From Magnolia sinica (lineage: Eukaryota; Streptophyta; Magnoliopsida; Magnoliales; Magnoliaceae), in the NCBI RefSeq assembly GCF_029962835.1, contig NC_080582.1, positions 19,414,032 to 19,478,031 of the forward strand: DNA of 64,000 nucleotides, written 5' to 3'. Shown piece by piece: positions 12,780-25,145 of the stretch (its first letter is position 1; every line of letters begins with the position of its first letter). The translations under genes and the position numbers were made by a program. The notes below the pieces were generated by a model. The model ran no database searches and was not told the DNA's origin. It worked only from the letters and a program-made list of their open reading frames with translations.

Positions 12780-13640
12780 CGGCGGGATTTCTTGTGGATT
12801 TCCAAATCTCTATATTTGTGGGGCCCACGTTGATGCATGTATTTAATCCATGCCATCCATTTACATGTGCTCTTTACACATGACATTTGAGTTGTACATG
12901 TATACAAGTGACCGACATCAGTTGTAAAGTTCAGTCTGTTAATTAAAATTCTATGATTCACGAACACAAACATAGGCTTCAAGAATTTGATCCCAAACCT
13001 GAGTTTGGGCTGCGAAAATACCATTGTGTTTTCAGACATGCAATCATTGTGTAGTAATAGTTTTAATTCCATCTAATACAATTCTATACCATTTAATCCT
13101 GCATTCCAGCCCGATTTTAACTGAACATCCGTTTTGGACTGGAAAATAAGAATACCCACTAAACATAAATGAATTTCCTCCTTGCCAAATCAAAAAATCA
13201 AACAAATACATATCCTCTCAAAATTCCGAGACGATGCATCGAATTCTATTCTTGGTGTGACCCTAAAGAATGAGAATAAGATAGAACTTAACGATTGTCA
13301 CTATGCTTCGATTCAGAGAAGATGCTGTATTTTGTCTTGAGATTCACAGAACTTGGTTATTGTTTTACTTTATGAAGATATTGGATTATTGAGTTAGTGA
13401 CATGCATATTGACACAACTAGATTGATTGATAACCTACATCCTTTGAAAATGTTCGCCTTTTGATAAGATGCATGATGTGATATGCATTGAGCATGGTGA
13501 ATCTTCTTCATAAAAGAGGAAAAGAACATTTCTAGACATCACCTATTTGTGGTGAGTGAGACTTGGTTACATTATCCCAAGTAGATTGACTAAGCTCATC
13601 AATGATAAACAATCCAGTGAGATCGAACCACAACCATTAG
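12780..13640. other. Intergenic, no gene recognised
   Basis: AT-rich, with several short ORFs on both strands, none with a recognisable domain. Confidence 0.5.
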
Positions 13641-13649
13641 ACATGTGTG

Positions 13650-14080
13650 AGTCATTTCTGAAAGGAAAAATAACCAAGTTGCCATTTTAAAGGAAGGTGA
13701 ACATAGGACTTCAGAAACTTTAGAAAAGGTGAGAGCCGGATCTGCGGTAGATTGGGCTGTGATGGGATGCGGATGAGGGGTCGGGTTTGGGATCGGGATG
13801 TCTCTATTAACAGATCGGAGCCAGTGAATGGGGATGATTTAGGGCCCGCATTAGTCACGACGGAATTCCGGTGAAGGATCAAAGCACCGAATGGGGTGTC
13901 TCTGATACCATGTTAAGTGGAGAAAGTTTCTTCGTTGATTTTTATTAAAGTAGTCATTTTAAAAATATATACACTTTTTAGTAAGTTCCTGTTATACAAT
14001 TGCTAATCATAAATCTTATATTAGAATCTTATCAAGACTAATTAAGATTAATTTACACATATATACACATTTACAAGTTA
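13650..14080 (-). mobile_element. Ty1/copia LTR/primer-binding-site remnant
   Basis: On the minus strand, 'ctttctccacttaaca' is followed by tggtatcagaga (plus-strand tctctgatacca, about 13901-13912), which resembles the end of a 5' LTR followed by an iMet primer-binding site. Internal leader sequence then runs leftward and AT-rich LTR-like sequence lies to the right. No boundaries or target duplication found. It is opposite in orientation to the copia integrase relic next to it, so the two may belong to different insertions. Confidence 0.35.
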
Positions 14081-14093
14081 ATAAAATTCACTA

Positions 14094-14760
14094 TGGCATT
14101 TATAAAACTCTTGAAAAGTGCAAAGCAAGTCAAGTTCTTTATTTTATAACCTTCATAGATGATTTCTCTAAGTATAAGTATTATATTTATCTAACATAAA
14201 TATGAAATTATGGATGAATTTATTTAAGTACCGGTCTAAAGTAGAAATGCATATGGCCAAACCTGTGAAAGCTCTCATGTTCAACAGAGGAAGAGAATTA
14301 TCTAAAGGTAAATGGAGTTGCCTCCATAGATAGCTCCTAATACTCCATAGTAGAATTGGGTGTTTGAAATGGAGAAATAGGACTTTATTGGACATGGTTG
14401 ATGGGAACGGGTCTTCCTTCGTCCTTTCAAGAATATGCTTGGGAAATAAAGACATATACCTTGAGCAGAATACTATAAAAATTTCTCCTCAAACTATGGT
14501 ACAATCATATACCACGCCACGGCTCTATGCTGAAATTGGGGGTGCAAAGCTGTTGTGAAGTTGAATGAGTCTAGTAAGCTGAGTTCCAGGATGTATTTGT
14601 CCCATTTTATCAAATATTCAAAAAAAAAAAAAAGACAATGGATGTCATGTTTTTGGAGGAAGAATTTGTGGCATGACATTATATTGAAAGTGACTCAAGA
14701 GCATTTAATGCCTCTACTAGTTGATACCATTGATCATACTATTAACAAGTGAGATGATGA
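14094..14760 (+). pseudogene. Degenerate Ty1/copia integrase relic
   Basis: Translation near 14130-14190 gives YFITFIDDFSKYKYYIYL, the start of the copia integrase core containing its first catalytic Asp (family pattern YFITFIDDYSRYGYVYL). About 190 bp later comes WRNRTLLDMV (family ERRNRTLLDMV), the region after the catalytic Glu. In between, 'MFNRGREL' sits where SDRGGEY with the second Asp should be, so that Asp appears lost. The frame is broken by stops (a taa directly after YIYLT and a tag before the RNRTL block). After 14530 the match is weak (SKLSSRMYLSHFIKYSKK). Clearly dead. No LTRs belonging to it could be assigned. Confidence 0.65.
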
Positions 14761-16150
14761 GGTCCCCAGTTTTTGGTATATCAAAGTGAAGTATTCATGA
14801 TGGAATCTAAAAACAAGGGACAAATTTCTTTGTGGTATTAGAAAGTTTTATTGTCCTCTAATGTGAATGAATGAATTATTAGTAACCATCCCTTCATGCT
14901 ATGTAAGTTAAGGCCTAATTTCCTTAGTACCTTGGTAAGTTCTTTCCTTCATAGTTTATATAAGAAGAAGCATAGGTAGAGAAAGGTATTCTATTATTTC
15001 ACTCTTATGCGATGTTTCTTAATGAAAAGTTCTTGTACAGAAGAAGAGGGGTTAGAGATAAATCTTATATTTATATTGTCTTTTATTTTAGTAAAGCAAA
15101 AAACTCTCTATTACTGCCCTGTGAACATATGCATATTGCCAAACTATGTAAATCTTACACTAAAAATATGTCGCCAATTACAACAACTAAAATCCAAGCA
15201 ATAAAGTCCCAAATCTTAAAAATCCACAATCCTCATTACAACCTGCATATGGACTAGCCCCTAACATATTCTCAATAAAAACCAAGATACTTGAAGTCCC
15301 GTGAGCATCCCTAGTAGAGGCAACCAATAAGCTAGACCTATTCCAAAATCATCCTACAATAAAAACCCCCCACGAAGTAACACTCTCCAAAGGGGGGCAA
15401 CTTTCAAAATCATAAAATATTTCTAAAATAAAAAGTTAGACTTTCGAGGAACTAAGAGATCTTCCATATCTTTAGGTGGGATTCAGCACAAAATCAAATA
15501 AGATCTGATGTCTCGCTGTTTCCCTAGAAATTATTGAATCCGAATGCACATCAAAGTACGATCGGACTGAACTCCAATGTCAGATCTATTATATCAAATG
15601 CTAATGCTAAGAAAAGATGATAGGCCGAGAGTGGTCAGAAGAAATCATCCAAATGGAGAAAAAATAAATTGCGACATAAGTGTCAAAATCAAAAGATTGC
15701 ATGGAAAAAGGTTACCCGCACATATCAAGGCATGGATGCTTATTAAATTTGATCGAATTCAAGTTGGCATAGTGAGTTCCTCGTAAGGTCGTAGAAAGCG
15801 CAGTACACCTAACCACTTTAACAATCAAACAAAATAAGTACTCATGGAATGATCTGGGAAGCAACAGACAATCCAGTATGGGTTAGTATCCTCGTAAGGC
15901 CGCAAAAAGCGCATGGGCTATATTGTACCTTTCCGATGTTAGTTCCGATCAAGAGTGAAAGGGTTACAATTGGTGGCCCGCACAGAGACAATCGCAACGT
16001 TTTCCTCAAACATTCATGGTTTGTGCTAGTTATCTATTTCTAAGCAACAAGCTTACATATACACAAAGGCAGGCAACGAATCCAGATAACAATTCATGAA
16101 TGACTGGCAAAGGTGAAGTGTCCACTCACTTTGGCATTCAGTTGCACACA
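14761..16150. other. Intergenic / decayed repeat, no gene recognised
   Basis: AT-rich, no recognisable ORF. A short motif 'tcctcgtaaggtcgtagaaagcgcag' (15779) recurs as 'tcctcgtaaggccgcaaaaagcgcat' (15890), an imperfect direct repeat about 110 bp apart. Confidence 0.45.
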
Positions 16151-17071
16151 ACCTCTGTCAAAGAAGGGCATCTGTAGATGGGGTGATTGAGATTAAAATG
16201 ATGAATGTCAACCAAACGCAATCCTAAACCCTAACCATATAAGCCTAAACCTTAGGAACCCCAACCTTAAACCCTAAACTTAGTACATTCAACCCAGTCA
16301 ACCCAGTTAGCCTAATCTTAAACCCTGTGAATCTAAAACCCTAAAGCCTTGAGTCAGCTCGACGAGTCAACTCACTCGGTCAACTCAATGAGTCGACTGA
16401 CCCGGTCAACCTACCTAACCCAACAACCCAGTCACCTCACCTTATTAAGCCCAAAACTAAGCTCAAACCCAAGCCCAATCGGAGAAATATGAAAAACTTC
16501 AAAGCAACAACCTTAACAACAAGGCCTCTACATGCTTAGAGGAGGCTGAATGCCAAAGTGGGGAGTCCAAGTGGGCACCGACAGTGATAGCTTGCCGCTA
16601 GCCACATGGCACTCCCCCTCTTTGGAGTGGCATCCCTTAAGCATGTGAAATCTCCCTTTTTCAGGCCCTAAGTATGCGATTAAAGTGTATTTACTCCAAT
16701 AATTATCTTCTTACCCAAAATTATCCTTTTACCACCTTATCTAATCCATGAGATGATGTCATATGAACTTTTTAAATCTTAACCCTTCAACCACCTTTTT
16801 CCCCTAGGATCACCAGGAATTACAAGAAAACTAGTTTTAGAGGCTATAAATAGCCCCCTCCCCTTCTCATTTCAAGCATCTAGAAAACCCACTACATCTA
16901 GAGCATTCAAGAATGATCAAGCATCTCACCTCATCCCTTAGGACCTTAGCCATCTAACCATCCCTCCACCAAGGAAGAGTGAGAGTTCAGCCCTGTTCTA
17001 GCTCATCCTAGCCAGAGTTCAAGCCTCCTAAGCCATATAAGTTCAAATCTGAGCCACTTGATCTAACCTTG
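16151..17071 (+). mobile_element. Left part of a second Tat-like LTR
   Basis: Non-coding, with a TATA box (tataaata, 16845-16852) and many degenerate telomere-like CCCTAAA/AACCCTAA motifs (16220-16350) and gtcaactc/gagtca repeats. It is continuous with 38532-39410 once the Tekay element is removed, and that part ends like a Tat 5' LTR plus primer-binding site. The left border is not visible; 16151 is only where the block begins to look distinct. Confidence 0.35.
16845..16852 (+). promoter_or_regulatory. TATA box of the second Tat-like LTR
   Basis: 'tataaata' in ggctataaatagcccc, followed by C-rich leader-like sequence. Perfect plant TATA consensus. Role inferred from position in the LTR. Confidence 0.45.
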
Positions 17072-17852
17072 TATAACGTCTCGAAAAAATCCGTACAAAT
17101 ACCCGAGTACCACCTCAGGCAGAAATTACCCAGGACCAAAACCTTTAGAAATTAAGTTAATGTTAGCAAGTGTTAAACTAGAGTGCTTGTGAAATTAGCA
17201 CTAATCACTTTAAATATGATCTACAAGACCCAAAACGTGCAGAATCATTGACGCTACATTACCCTGAAATCTAGAATCCATTCCTAAACCCGGTTGCTCT
17301 CGGGAGCACACCGAAACTTCGTATCGGACCTGGACCGCACGTCGAAAGTCCAATTTCTCCAAAACTATACAAATGTGACCGCATTACTGGACTTGACAAC
17401 TCCCTCGAAAATCAAGTCCTAATTGTGTCTAGAAATGCACAACTTGAGCCTGGAGCAAAGTGCGTAAGAAACGTGAAAATATTTAGAAATAAAAATTTGA
17501 ATTTAAGTAATCTGAGTCGTGTCGCTTGCGGGCCAAATATAAGGATTCAGACCGTCAGAATCTGACCCAAATACACCCTCAGATCAGGAGAAATGTCCCA
17601 CACATGTCGATGTACTTGTGGCCCTGATCAAGTGACCGTGACCGTTGAACTAAAATCAGTCCGCCACGGTTAATCTGTAAATCCGATCAGAATGAAAACT
17701 CAGCCTGACCTAGATCCATGGTCAGGAAGCTTAAGTCCGACCGCACGTGGAAAAAGGGCCACTAGAAGTACTCCGTTGGACCGGAACAGTCCGTATTTGG
17801 ATATAATCTAAGTATACCTTGGCCCTGGGGCCATTTCCATCAAACCTGGGCC

Positions 17853-17860
17853 TATATAAG
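17853..17860 (+). promoter_or_regulatory. TATA box in Tekay LTR
   Basis: 'tatataag' in gggcctatataaggacc. The same sequence stands at 36132-36139 in the 3' LTR. It is followed within 100 bp by AG-rich leader. Likely U3/R promoter of the element. Confidence 0.55.
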
Positions 17861-19462
17861 GACCTTAAATACTCTCTCTCATATGCCATACGAATTTTGC
17901 AAACCCTAAGGGAAAGAAGAGAGAAAAGAGAAGAAGAAAGTGAGGAAGAGAGAGAGAGAGAGTAAGAGATAGATGTTAGGATCTTTCCCTGACGCTCCAC
18001 ATGCTTAGCCACCACTCCTATGTCGCTATACGGGCGATACCAATCCCGTTCTTAGGTAAGAAAACCTAACCTTAATATATTTTAGGGTTTCAAATAGAGT
18101 AAGTTATGAAATAGCTAACCTAATTTATGCTATAGGTTGTCAATCTACCGTAGACAAAGACTTAGCTTTAAAACTGAGTTCCGAGTCTACCGGCGAAAGG
18201 TGCGGACTATAAACGTATAGGTTATGGTTTTCAAGGCTTTCAATATTGGTTAATGGTTTATTACTAATGTGGGTGCTATTTCACATGCCAAATGCGATGT
18301 TTGTTTCGCGTTTCAGATATATATGAACTATATGGAGTTTAGGGTATTCCATGTATTTATAAAAAGGGTCGTATACGTATGGAATTTGAACGTGTGTTTG
18401 CCATGATTAATTGTCGTGTGGTTATGCTAGTTGTATGTGTAACAACTCCTTGGTGAAAGGATTTACCCTAAGACGTGTTGTCACCAACATACATCATGTA
18501 TGTTGGAATATGTAGTCTAAGTGTTTGTAGAAATGTCTGAATGAACAAGTATGTAATAAATTGTACTTTATATGGGCATTGAGAAGAGATTCTCAACTAC
18601 CTTAACAATGCGTATGATTTTCTCCATGTAACTTACATTCTTGTCTGTTTTACTTAGGGATTACATATGCGTGAATTCTTGTTTAAGTTGAAATCCATCA
18701 AATGCTCACATGCTAGTATGATTAGAATTGTTGATCTATTACTGTTCTAATTAGCTTGTATGATTATCTGTTATAATTAAATGTATTCGGGACTATGAAA
18801 TAGTCCAGGCAATCAGTAACAGGTTCTGATTTGGTGGCCGAGGTTGTCTCGCCACATAGGACATGATCGATGAATTCGAGCCGTACTTGGGATGTTGGCA
18901 GTGGTTAGGCCACACGGAGTGCTTATGTACTTCATGTTGATTAACTCAACATGCGCTCGTACCAGTCGAGCTCGTCAAGTAACCCAATTGACCCAATGTA
19001 TGTTCACCATGTATGGACGCTACTGCTTGAACCTAAGGTACCAAACTCACCAGTGAAAGGCCCCTTTAACCATGGTACCTCGATTCGCTAAGACTCATGA
19101 GCCGGACATGGTGTTATGAGACACCGTGGTCGAGCTGTCGGCCTACGCTGGGGTGACGAACCTCCCCGCAGTGACCAGTGAGCAACCCAGACTCGTGAGC
19201 CGAATACGGTGATATGGGACACTGTATTCGAGCTGTCGATGTACACTGATAAGGTGACGAGCCCTATGTAGTGACCTCGAGCGTACGCTAAAACTGCGTA
19301 GAGGCGACAAGCCTTTACATAGCAACAGGAGTACACTAGGCCTGCACTGATAAGGTGACGAGCCTTTTGCCGCGACCTAGAACCGTATCATCGTATGAGA
19401 TTTACTAGGATTAACGACCCTAGAATGGATCATCATTTGGAAATTGATATAAGGGAGGTACC

Positions 19463-22400
19463 TATAACGCCCTGAAAATCGGGGGTCGTACATATACTCG
19501 ACTCTCGAGTTCCCGGGGTCACTTATAGCCAATTTTTATTAATATGTGATCCAGTTTAAATGCGCAGCCTGGAATCTCCTGGAACATGAAGTACATCCAC
19601 ACAAGTCCACTGAAATGAAAGAGACCGAATACAAATATATATATATATACACACACACATGTCCAAAAGAATACATGGGTCACATAAGATGCTACCCAAC
19701 AAAATCGTAAAGAATAGTAAGTCCAAAAAGGAATAAAACTAAGCCCCTGCTCAGCGATCCAATCCCACCTCTCAAGCTGGCGGAGAATCGTCCATCAACT
19801 GGAAGTAGGACAGCTCGTCCTCCTCCTCGAAGCTCACCTCACCAGGCTCCTCAAGCCTTGAGTCACCTGCATCTATCAATGGGTCTGGTTGGTGTTTTAA
19901 AACACCATCCCAGAGTGGGAGTGAGTGATCAACTCAGTGGGTACTATTAGTCTTAAGTTATCACAGGCATCAATTATAATATGATCTTAATGAAAAGCAG
20001 ACAATCACATACGTCTAAGTAATCTTATTAATGCGCATGTATGCAGCATGACATGATGCATGCCCTCGCCACAACACTCCCTTGTGCAACACCATCTAAT
20101 GATCGCCAATGCCAACACTCCCTCAGTGTGACCTCGACTGCCGAGTCGCCACCCTAACTAGTGCGATGCAATGATCGTGTTAGCCGTGTGATTAGTTAGG
20201 TCCATTCATCCAGCAGATTTGGGAATCTAGTACACCCAACGTATCAATGCCCTAAACGGGTTGCGAGGCCAAGACCCCCCAATGCGTGAGGCCGAGACCC
20301 CGCGGTCCGTGATCCCGTCGGGTTCCTCATCTCCGACTTCAAGCACATGAGGAGTGCCATGAGAAAGGGATCGCTCGCAGTCACTACGGGGAGGCGCGGT
20401 ACCCCAGCATAGGCCGATAGCTCGGACACAGTATCCCATTTCACCATGCCCGGCTCACGAGGCTGTGGACCAAGTTTCAAGTGGGTTATTGATGAGCTAC
20501 AATGGTTATAGGGTGTTCCAGGTTCCATACAAGTGTGAAGAAGAAGGGTTAACAATCAAGGTTGGTCAGACAGTAGGATAAACCACCTGAGTCGAGCGAG
20601 TATGAGGCGAGTGACATCAGGCACAAAGGACCCATGTAGTCGAACTACATCCACCCGCACACACCCGCCCAAACGTATGGGTCTAGCCATAGCATATTCC
20701 AACCGATGGGACTACCATCACTTCTCAAATTCCTGACCAACCCAAGGATAGGAATAGGGACTCATAGCATGCCAACTATCAAAGTAACATCAAGCATATT
20801 AACACCATATTCTCATGTTACTCAATATACAATTCACATTTCTCTAACAAGCAAACTATTAACATTATGAATAAAGTGTATGCGTGTGGTGTGGGTTGGT
20901 GAGGAAGTTAACACTTCCTCCATGTTGAGAAATCATGTACACAAGAGTAATGAAATCATACGTAATATGAAGCAAACAATATATAAAAATCAACACGGCA
21001 TGAGCATATAATCATCCATACATCAAATCATGTGAGAAACATAAACGACATCATGAGAGAGAGCCAATCATATAAATTCATACCATTCCAACTAACATAC
21101 AATTCCTAGGATTTCCCTAGGCTTTCAAATATAACATCCAAGCAATCAAAATCATTAATCTCGTATTAAAATTGGTGCTAGGTCACCTAAGAGTAATAGT
21201 CCGCACCTTCGAATTCGTTGGAGGCTTGGGAACGACCTAGGAGCAGGGATTTTTGGGGTTGAACGGCCGGAATCCCTAAAGCAAGCATTTGTATGTTAGA
21301 ATCCATGCTAATCTCTCCTCAATACATGGATTTCAAGAAAAAAGGGTGAGGGATTTTACCTAGACGATCAACGGAGCGAATGTGTGGTTATGGTGGAGGG
21401 TTTTCTTGGAGAAGAGGTGGAGAGTTACAAGGTTGAGCTCCCTTGGGCCCCACCCTCAACAACACCCTCCTTCACTCTCTTATTCCTCTCTCTTTCTCCT
21501 CCTTTCTCCTCTTTCTCTTCTCCTTTTTCTCTCTTCTCTCTTTCCTTCTCTAGGGCAAAATCGTATGGGGAGAGAGAGAGCCCAAATGAGGCCCTTTTAT
21601 AATGCCAGATTTGGTGGAAATGGCCCCAAGTGTTGAATTTTTACTATACTAGACCTATGGGAGGGTCTTTTCAAGATCTAGAGCCCACTATAGGGTATAC
21701 ATATTGATATACACCGTAGAATAGTTAGCCCTAATGATGATCTACGTATGAACATGATCGGCCCTCCATTTGGATGCGCCGATCGATAGATATGATTAAA
21801 AATCTGTTCCACGGTCACCGATGGTCGATCGGGGCCACGACTATACGGATATGAGTTGGGAAATATCCTTACTCCAAGTGTGAAGTTTGGTCGCAAACCG
21901 ACGGTCCAAAATCCTCAACTTTGCATAAGAGTGGATGACTCAATTCACTTAAGTTCCAGATCCTTTCTTTAGGGTATTTGCGCTTCTCATGCACTCATCC
22001 TTCGGCTCAAGTTGAGCGATTCTGGACACTACCCAAGTTCGACTCCCGTGATAGACGTCGAGCCCAGTAAGATGAACATTACTCTATAATTTTGAAACTA
22101 ATGGCCCACCAACGAGCAGTTTAGAGCTTGTTCAGAAAATCGAGGCATTTTTGGAATGAATTAAGTATTGAGATTTCTCATGAATAATGATCAGGGTTTG
22201 AATTAACTATATTTGTAGGGTGACCTATTTATAATTAGTAGAAGTGGATATTTGGTCATGATCACTCTAAGCCGTCGGTTTTAGGTTAAAAGAGTAATGG
22301 GGTTGATTTGGTCTATTATTCAAGATCCGGGCCTTATCTGACTCTATCCTGGTTAGATCTTTAATTTAGTCATGCTAGCCTTGATTAGTTAGTGAAGGGT

Positions 22401-23484
22401 CGGTTAGATTTGGGCCCTCTGGCCTTTAATTTCAATAAATTCCCATAATGGCCCTCTAGGATTTCTCATTGGCTTTGGGGCGGACCCAATACCCCCTTGG
22501 CCACCAAATTTGGTGTGTAGGTGCCTTATGGCCCAATGAGGGGCCATATAAAATTTGGGAACAAACGGATGAACGGTTATGGGGTTTGAGTAAACGGTTC
22601 CGATCTTCAAATGGCCCTGTGGGGTCCATTCCGGTGATTGGATCAATTCTGGTGGCCCTCTAGTTATGAAATTCATAAGATAGTTGCTCCATGGCCCGAT
22701 GAAGGGCCACGTAAAATTTGGAGACGATCGGATCTGGAGTTTGGTCGCACGGGCTCGATTTGCGATCAACGGTCACCGTTTCACGATTGGGTCCCAGAGT
22801 TTGTGGATGGGTGTAGAAAAATTCATTAGACCTCCTCTGAAAATGTAAAAGAGATCTGACGGCTGGATAGCCTTGTATCTCAGCTTCATTTGCGAGCGCC
22901 AGATTTCGATCCTGCATAAGTGGGGTGCATTTAGTCAGTGTCAGATCCCACTTCTGGGTATCCACTGGGTCCGTGGTCCGCGAAGGTCCACAAGCCCAGT
23001 GAGCTCTATGGTTTCCTAAATTTTTAGATTTTTCTGACCTTCCCGCGTCGCGGTACAGCCCACATGGGCTGTCACTAGGTGTAAACGGCCATCTGGCTTG
23101 GAAGCCCGCACCAAGTTCTATCAGGACCCGTCTGGCCTAATCAGTTGGGCAAATCTTGGTCTAATTTATTGGTGATACCTCACTACGAGTAGCTTAAACA
23201 AACGGTCTTATGCTAAATCCTACGTGGACGCCCCAGGATACTATTCTGGTTGGGCGGGACGTTACACTACACCTGATGTTCAAGTGATCAGGCGGATTCA
23301 TTGGCTTCCTACGACTGATTAATCAGACTAGTGCGGTTCTTTACTGGTACTACCCCTGTATACACTAACATTAAGTCCTAATGGTTAATAAGTAATATTA
23401 TAAGTTAATTAAATTTTTTTTAGAAAAAAATAAAAATTAAAGGAATTTTAGAAATCCAAAATAGTGAAAATTCAGGATGTTACA
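19463..23484 (-). mobile_element. Solo LTR, Tekay-related family, nested in the 5' LTR, 4022 bp
   Basis: Flanked by a perfect duplication gtacc (19458-19462 and 23485-23489) that occurs once in the intact 3' LTR at the equivalent site (near 37739). Plus-strand left end tataacgccctgaaaatcgggggtcg, right end aattcaggatgttaca. Most of it aligns with 6920-9891, including the 'cagctcgtcctcctcctcgaagctcacctc' and 'gagtgatcaactcagtgggta' blocks, but the right side carries about 219 bp beyond the position (gttaca at 23260-23265) where the other copy ends. No internal coding domain. Confidence 0.85.
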
Positions 23485-24277
23485 GTACCTTAGCTTCCCA
23501 ATCTTGTTGTACGAAAAGGATTAATAAGTACTCGGTAATCATGTTCATGCACCACATTGCATGTGCCGTTTAGCGTTGGGCAAAGCACTGAGGAAGTGAC
23601 TGACATGCGCGACCGTTAGATGAAGATCGCAGAGGGAGTGCAGGCGAGGGCATGTATCATTTATACATACCATTCTTGCATTAATCACAGTACTTAGGAA
23701 TGTTTGATTGTATTACTCTATCATTACTGCTTGACTGAATTGATAACATATTAACCTTTGCTTTATTGTTCCACTGAGTTGATCACTCACTCCCACGTTA
23801 CGGGATGGTGTTGTACACACCAACTAGACTCTGTCTTAGATGTAGATGGAGACCCGACTGATGAGGCGGAGGTGGACTTGGTAGACGATGAGGATGCCTT
23901 CTCCTATATGCAGTATTCTAGCGGGTTTACCTAAACCGTTCTGATCGACGGGGCTTCAGGGTTACACTTGTAGAGGACTCTCACATTTTTGACATTTTGT
24001 AACTTAAAACGGTATTTGTACTATTTCACTTGGGAGGTGTTTATACTCTGGAGATGTATCACGACTTATATGCTTTATACCCATCTATTATAGTCTTCCA
24101 CTTGCGTAAATTTAACTGTCTTTGGAGTATGATACGCTGTTTTGGTATGATTCCATTCGTGTTTTAGGCACTAATACAAACAACATTTAATCATCCTCAA
24201 ATATGTTGCATAAGTGATGCGTTGGAACTCGGGAGTTAGACTTTTACTCGACCCCCGATTTTTAGAGCGTTATAAGC

Positions 24278-24289
24278 TGGTATCAGAGC
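24278..24289 (+). other. Primer-binding site, initiator Met tRNA
   Basis: tggtatcagagc, the standard plant retrotransposon complement to the 3' end of initiator methionine tRNA, three bases after the 5' LTR end. Used to prime minus-strand DNA synthesis. It fixes the LTR border and the plus orientation. Confidence 0.93.
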
Positions 24290-25145
24290 ATGATTTGGAT
24301 TAAACTGGACCTGGGTTATGGTCACACAATGTACTCTGACGCATTTAGACCTAGGTGGCTGCGAGAAAAATGTAGAGACAAGCTTAGGATTTCCAATTTC
24401 ACCAATTGGCGAAAGTTACCGAAAACGATCATTGAGATCAGGTTCATACATGTCCGTGATCGCTTGAGACCTCGGATCATCCCTAGACCGTCAATCGACG
24501 ATTTTAGACCAAGATTTACTCAATTCCAGCCTTCAACAATCGGAAAATATGTAGTTACACCAGAAATTACACGAAATGACCCGAAACGACTCAAAACGGA
24601 GTCGGGGGCCAAACGGAACATTTTCAGGGGGACCCAGGGTGGGCCCCACATATTTTTAAAGTCCACGGGGCAGTAGGACCTCCCCCCACTGGCGCGACAT
24701 CACCGGACAGTCCAGAGGTCGGCGAGGACCTCGCCGGTTCCGCGAGGCCTGGCCGGGCGGGCTGGCTCGGGCCGACGCTCCTAGGGCGTTGTATGGCCCA
24801 CTGACGTATGTTGGGATGATTTTAAACCCTCCTAACCCACCTCCCCTTCATAATCTACCCCTTCAAGCTTCCCTTTTTCTTCAAAACTCTTTGGTTCTCT
24901 CTCAAATCTCTCCTTCATCCACCCATTTCATCATTTTTCTTCAACACATACTCCCTCCCACCATTTTCCACCAAAACCCTCTCCTATCCACTCTTTTCCT
25001 TTGATTTAAGAGCACAAATCCCTCATTTATGTCCCACATACCTTCAAGTTCAACAACCCCTCCTTTTTCCACATATCTTCTCTTTTCCATGGCCTTGTTC
25101 GAGCTTGTGACGGCCATTTTCTCGATTTCCACGCTTCTTTCCCTC
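24290..25145 (+). other. Untranslated leader of the Tekay-type element
   Basis: Between primer-binding site and the extra ORF. Includes a very GC-rich patch (about 24660-24795) followed by a CT-rich, purine-poor stretch (24810-25020). The 128-codon frame at 24290-24676 has no recognisable domain and begins in the primer-binding region, so I treat it as non-coding. Confidence 0.5.

Larger units (their letters stand above)
17072..24274 (+). repeat. 5' LTR of the Tekay-type element (interrupted)
   Basis: Starts tataacgtctcgaaaaaatccg (TG mutated to TA) and ends gagcgttata (CA mutated to TA). Total 7203 bp; subtracting the nested insertion and one target copy (4027 bp) gives 3176 bp, exactly the 3' LTR length. 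TATA box tatataag at 17853-17860, with GA-rich sequence downstream. Imperfect internal repeats of about 110 bp ('ctcgtgagccgaatacggtgatatgggacac') lie at 19086-19390. Confidence 0.9.
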
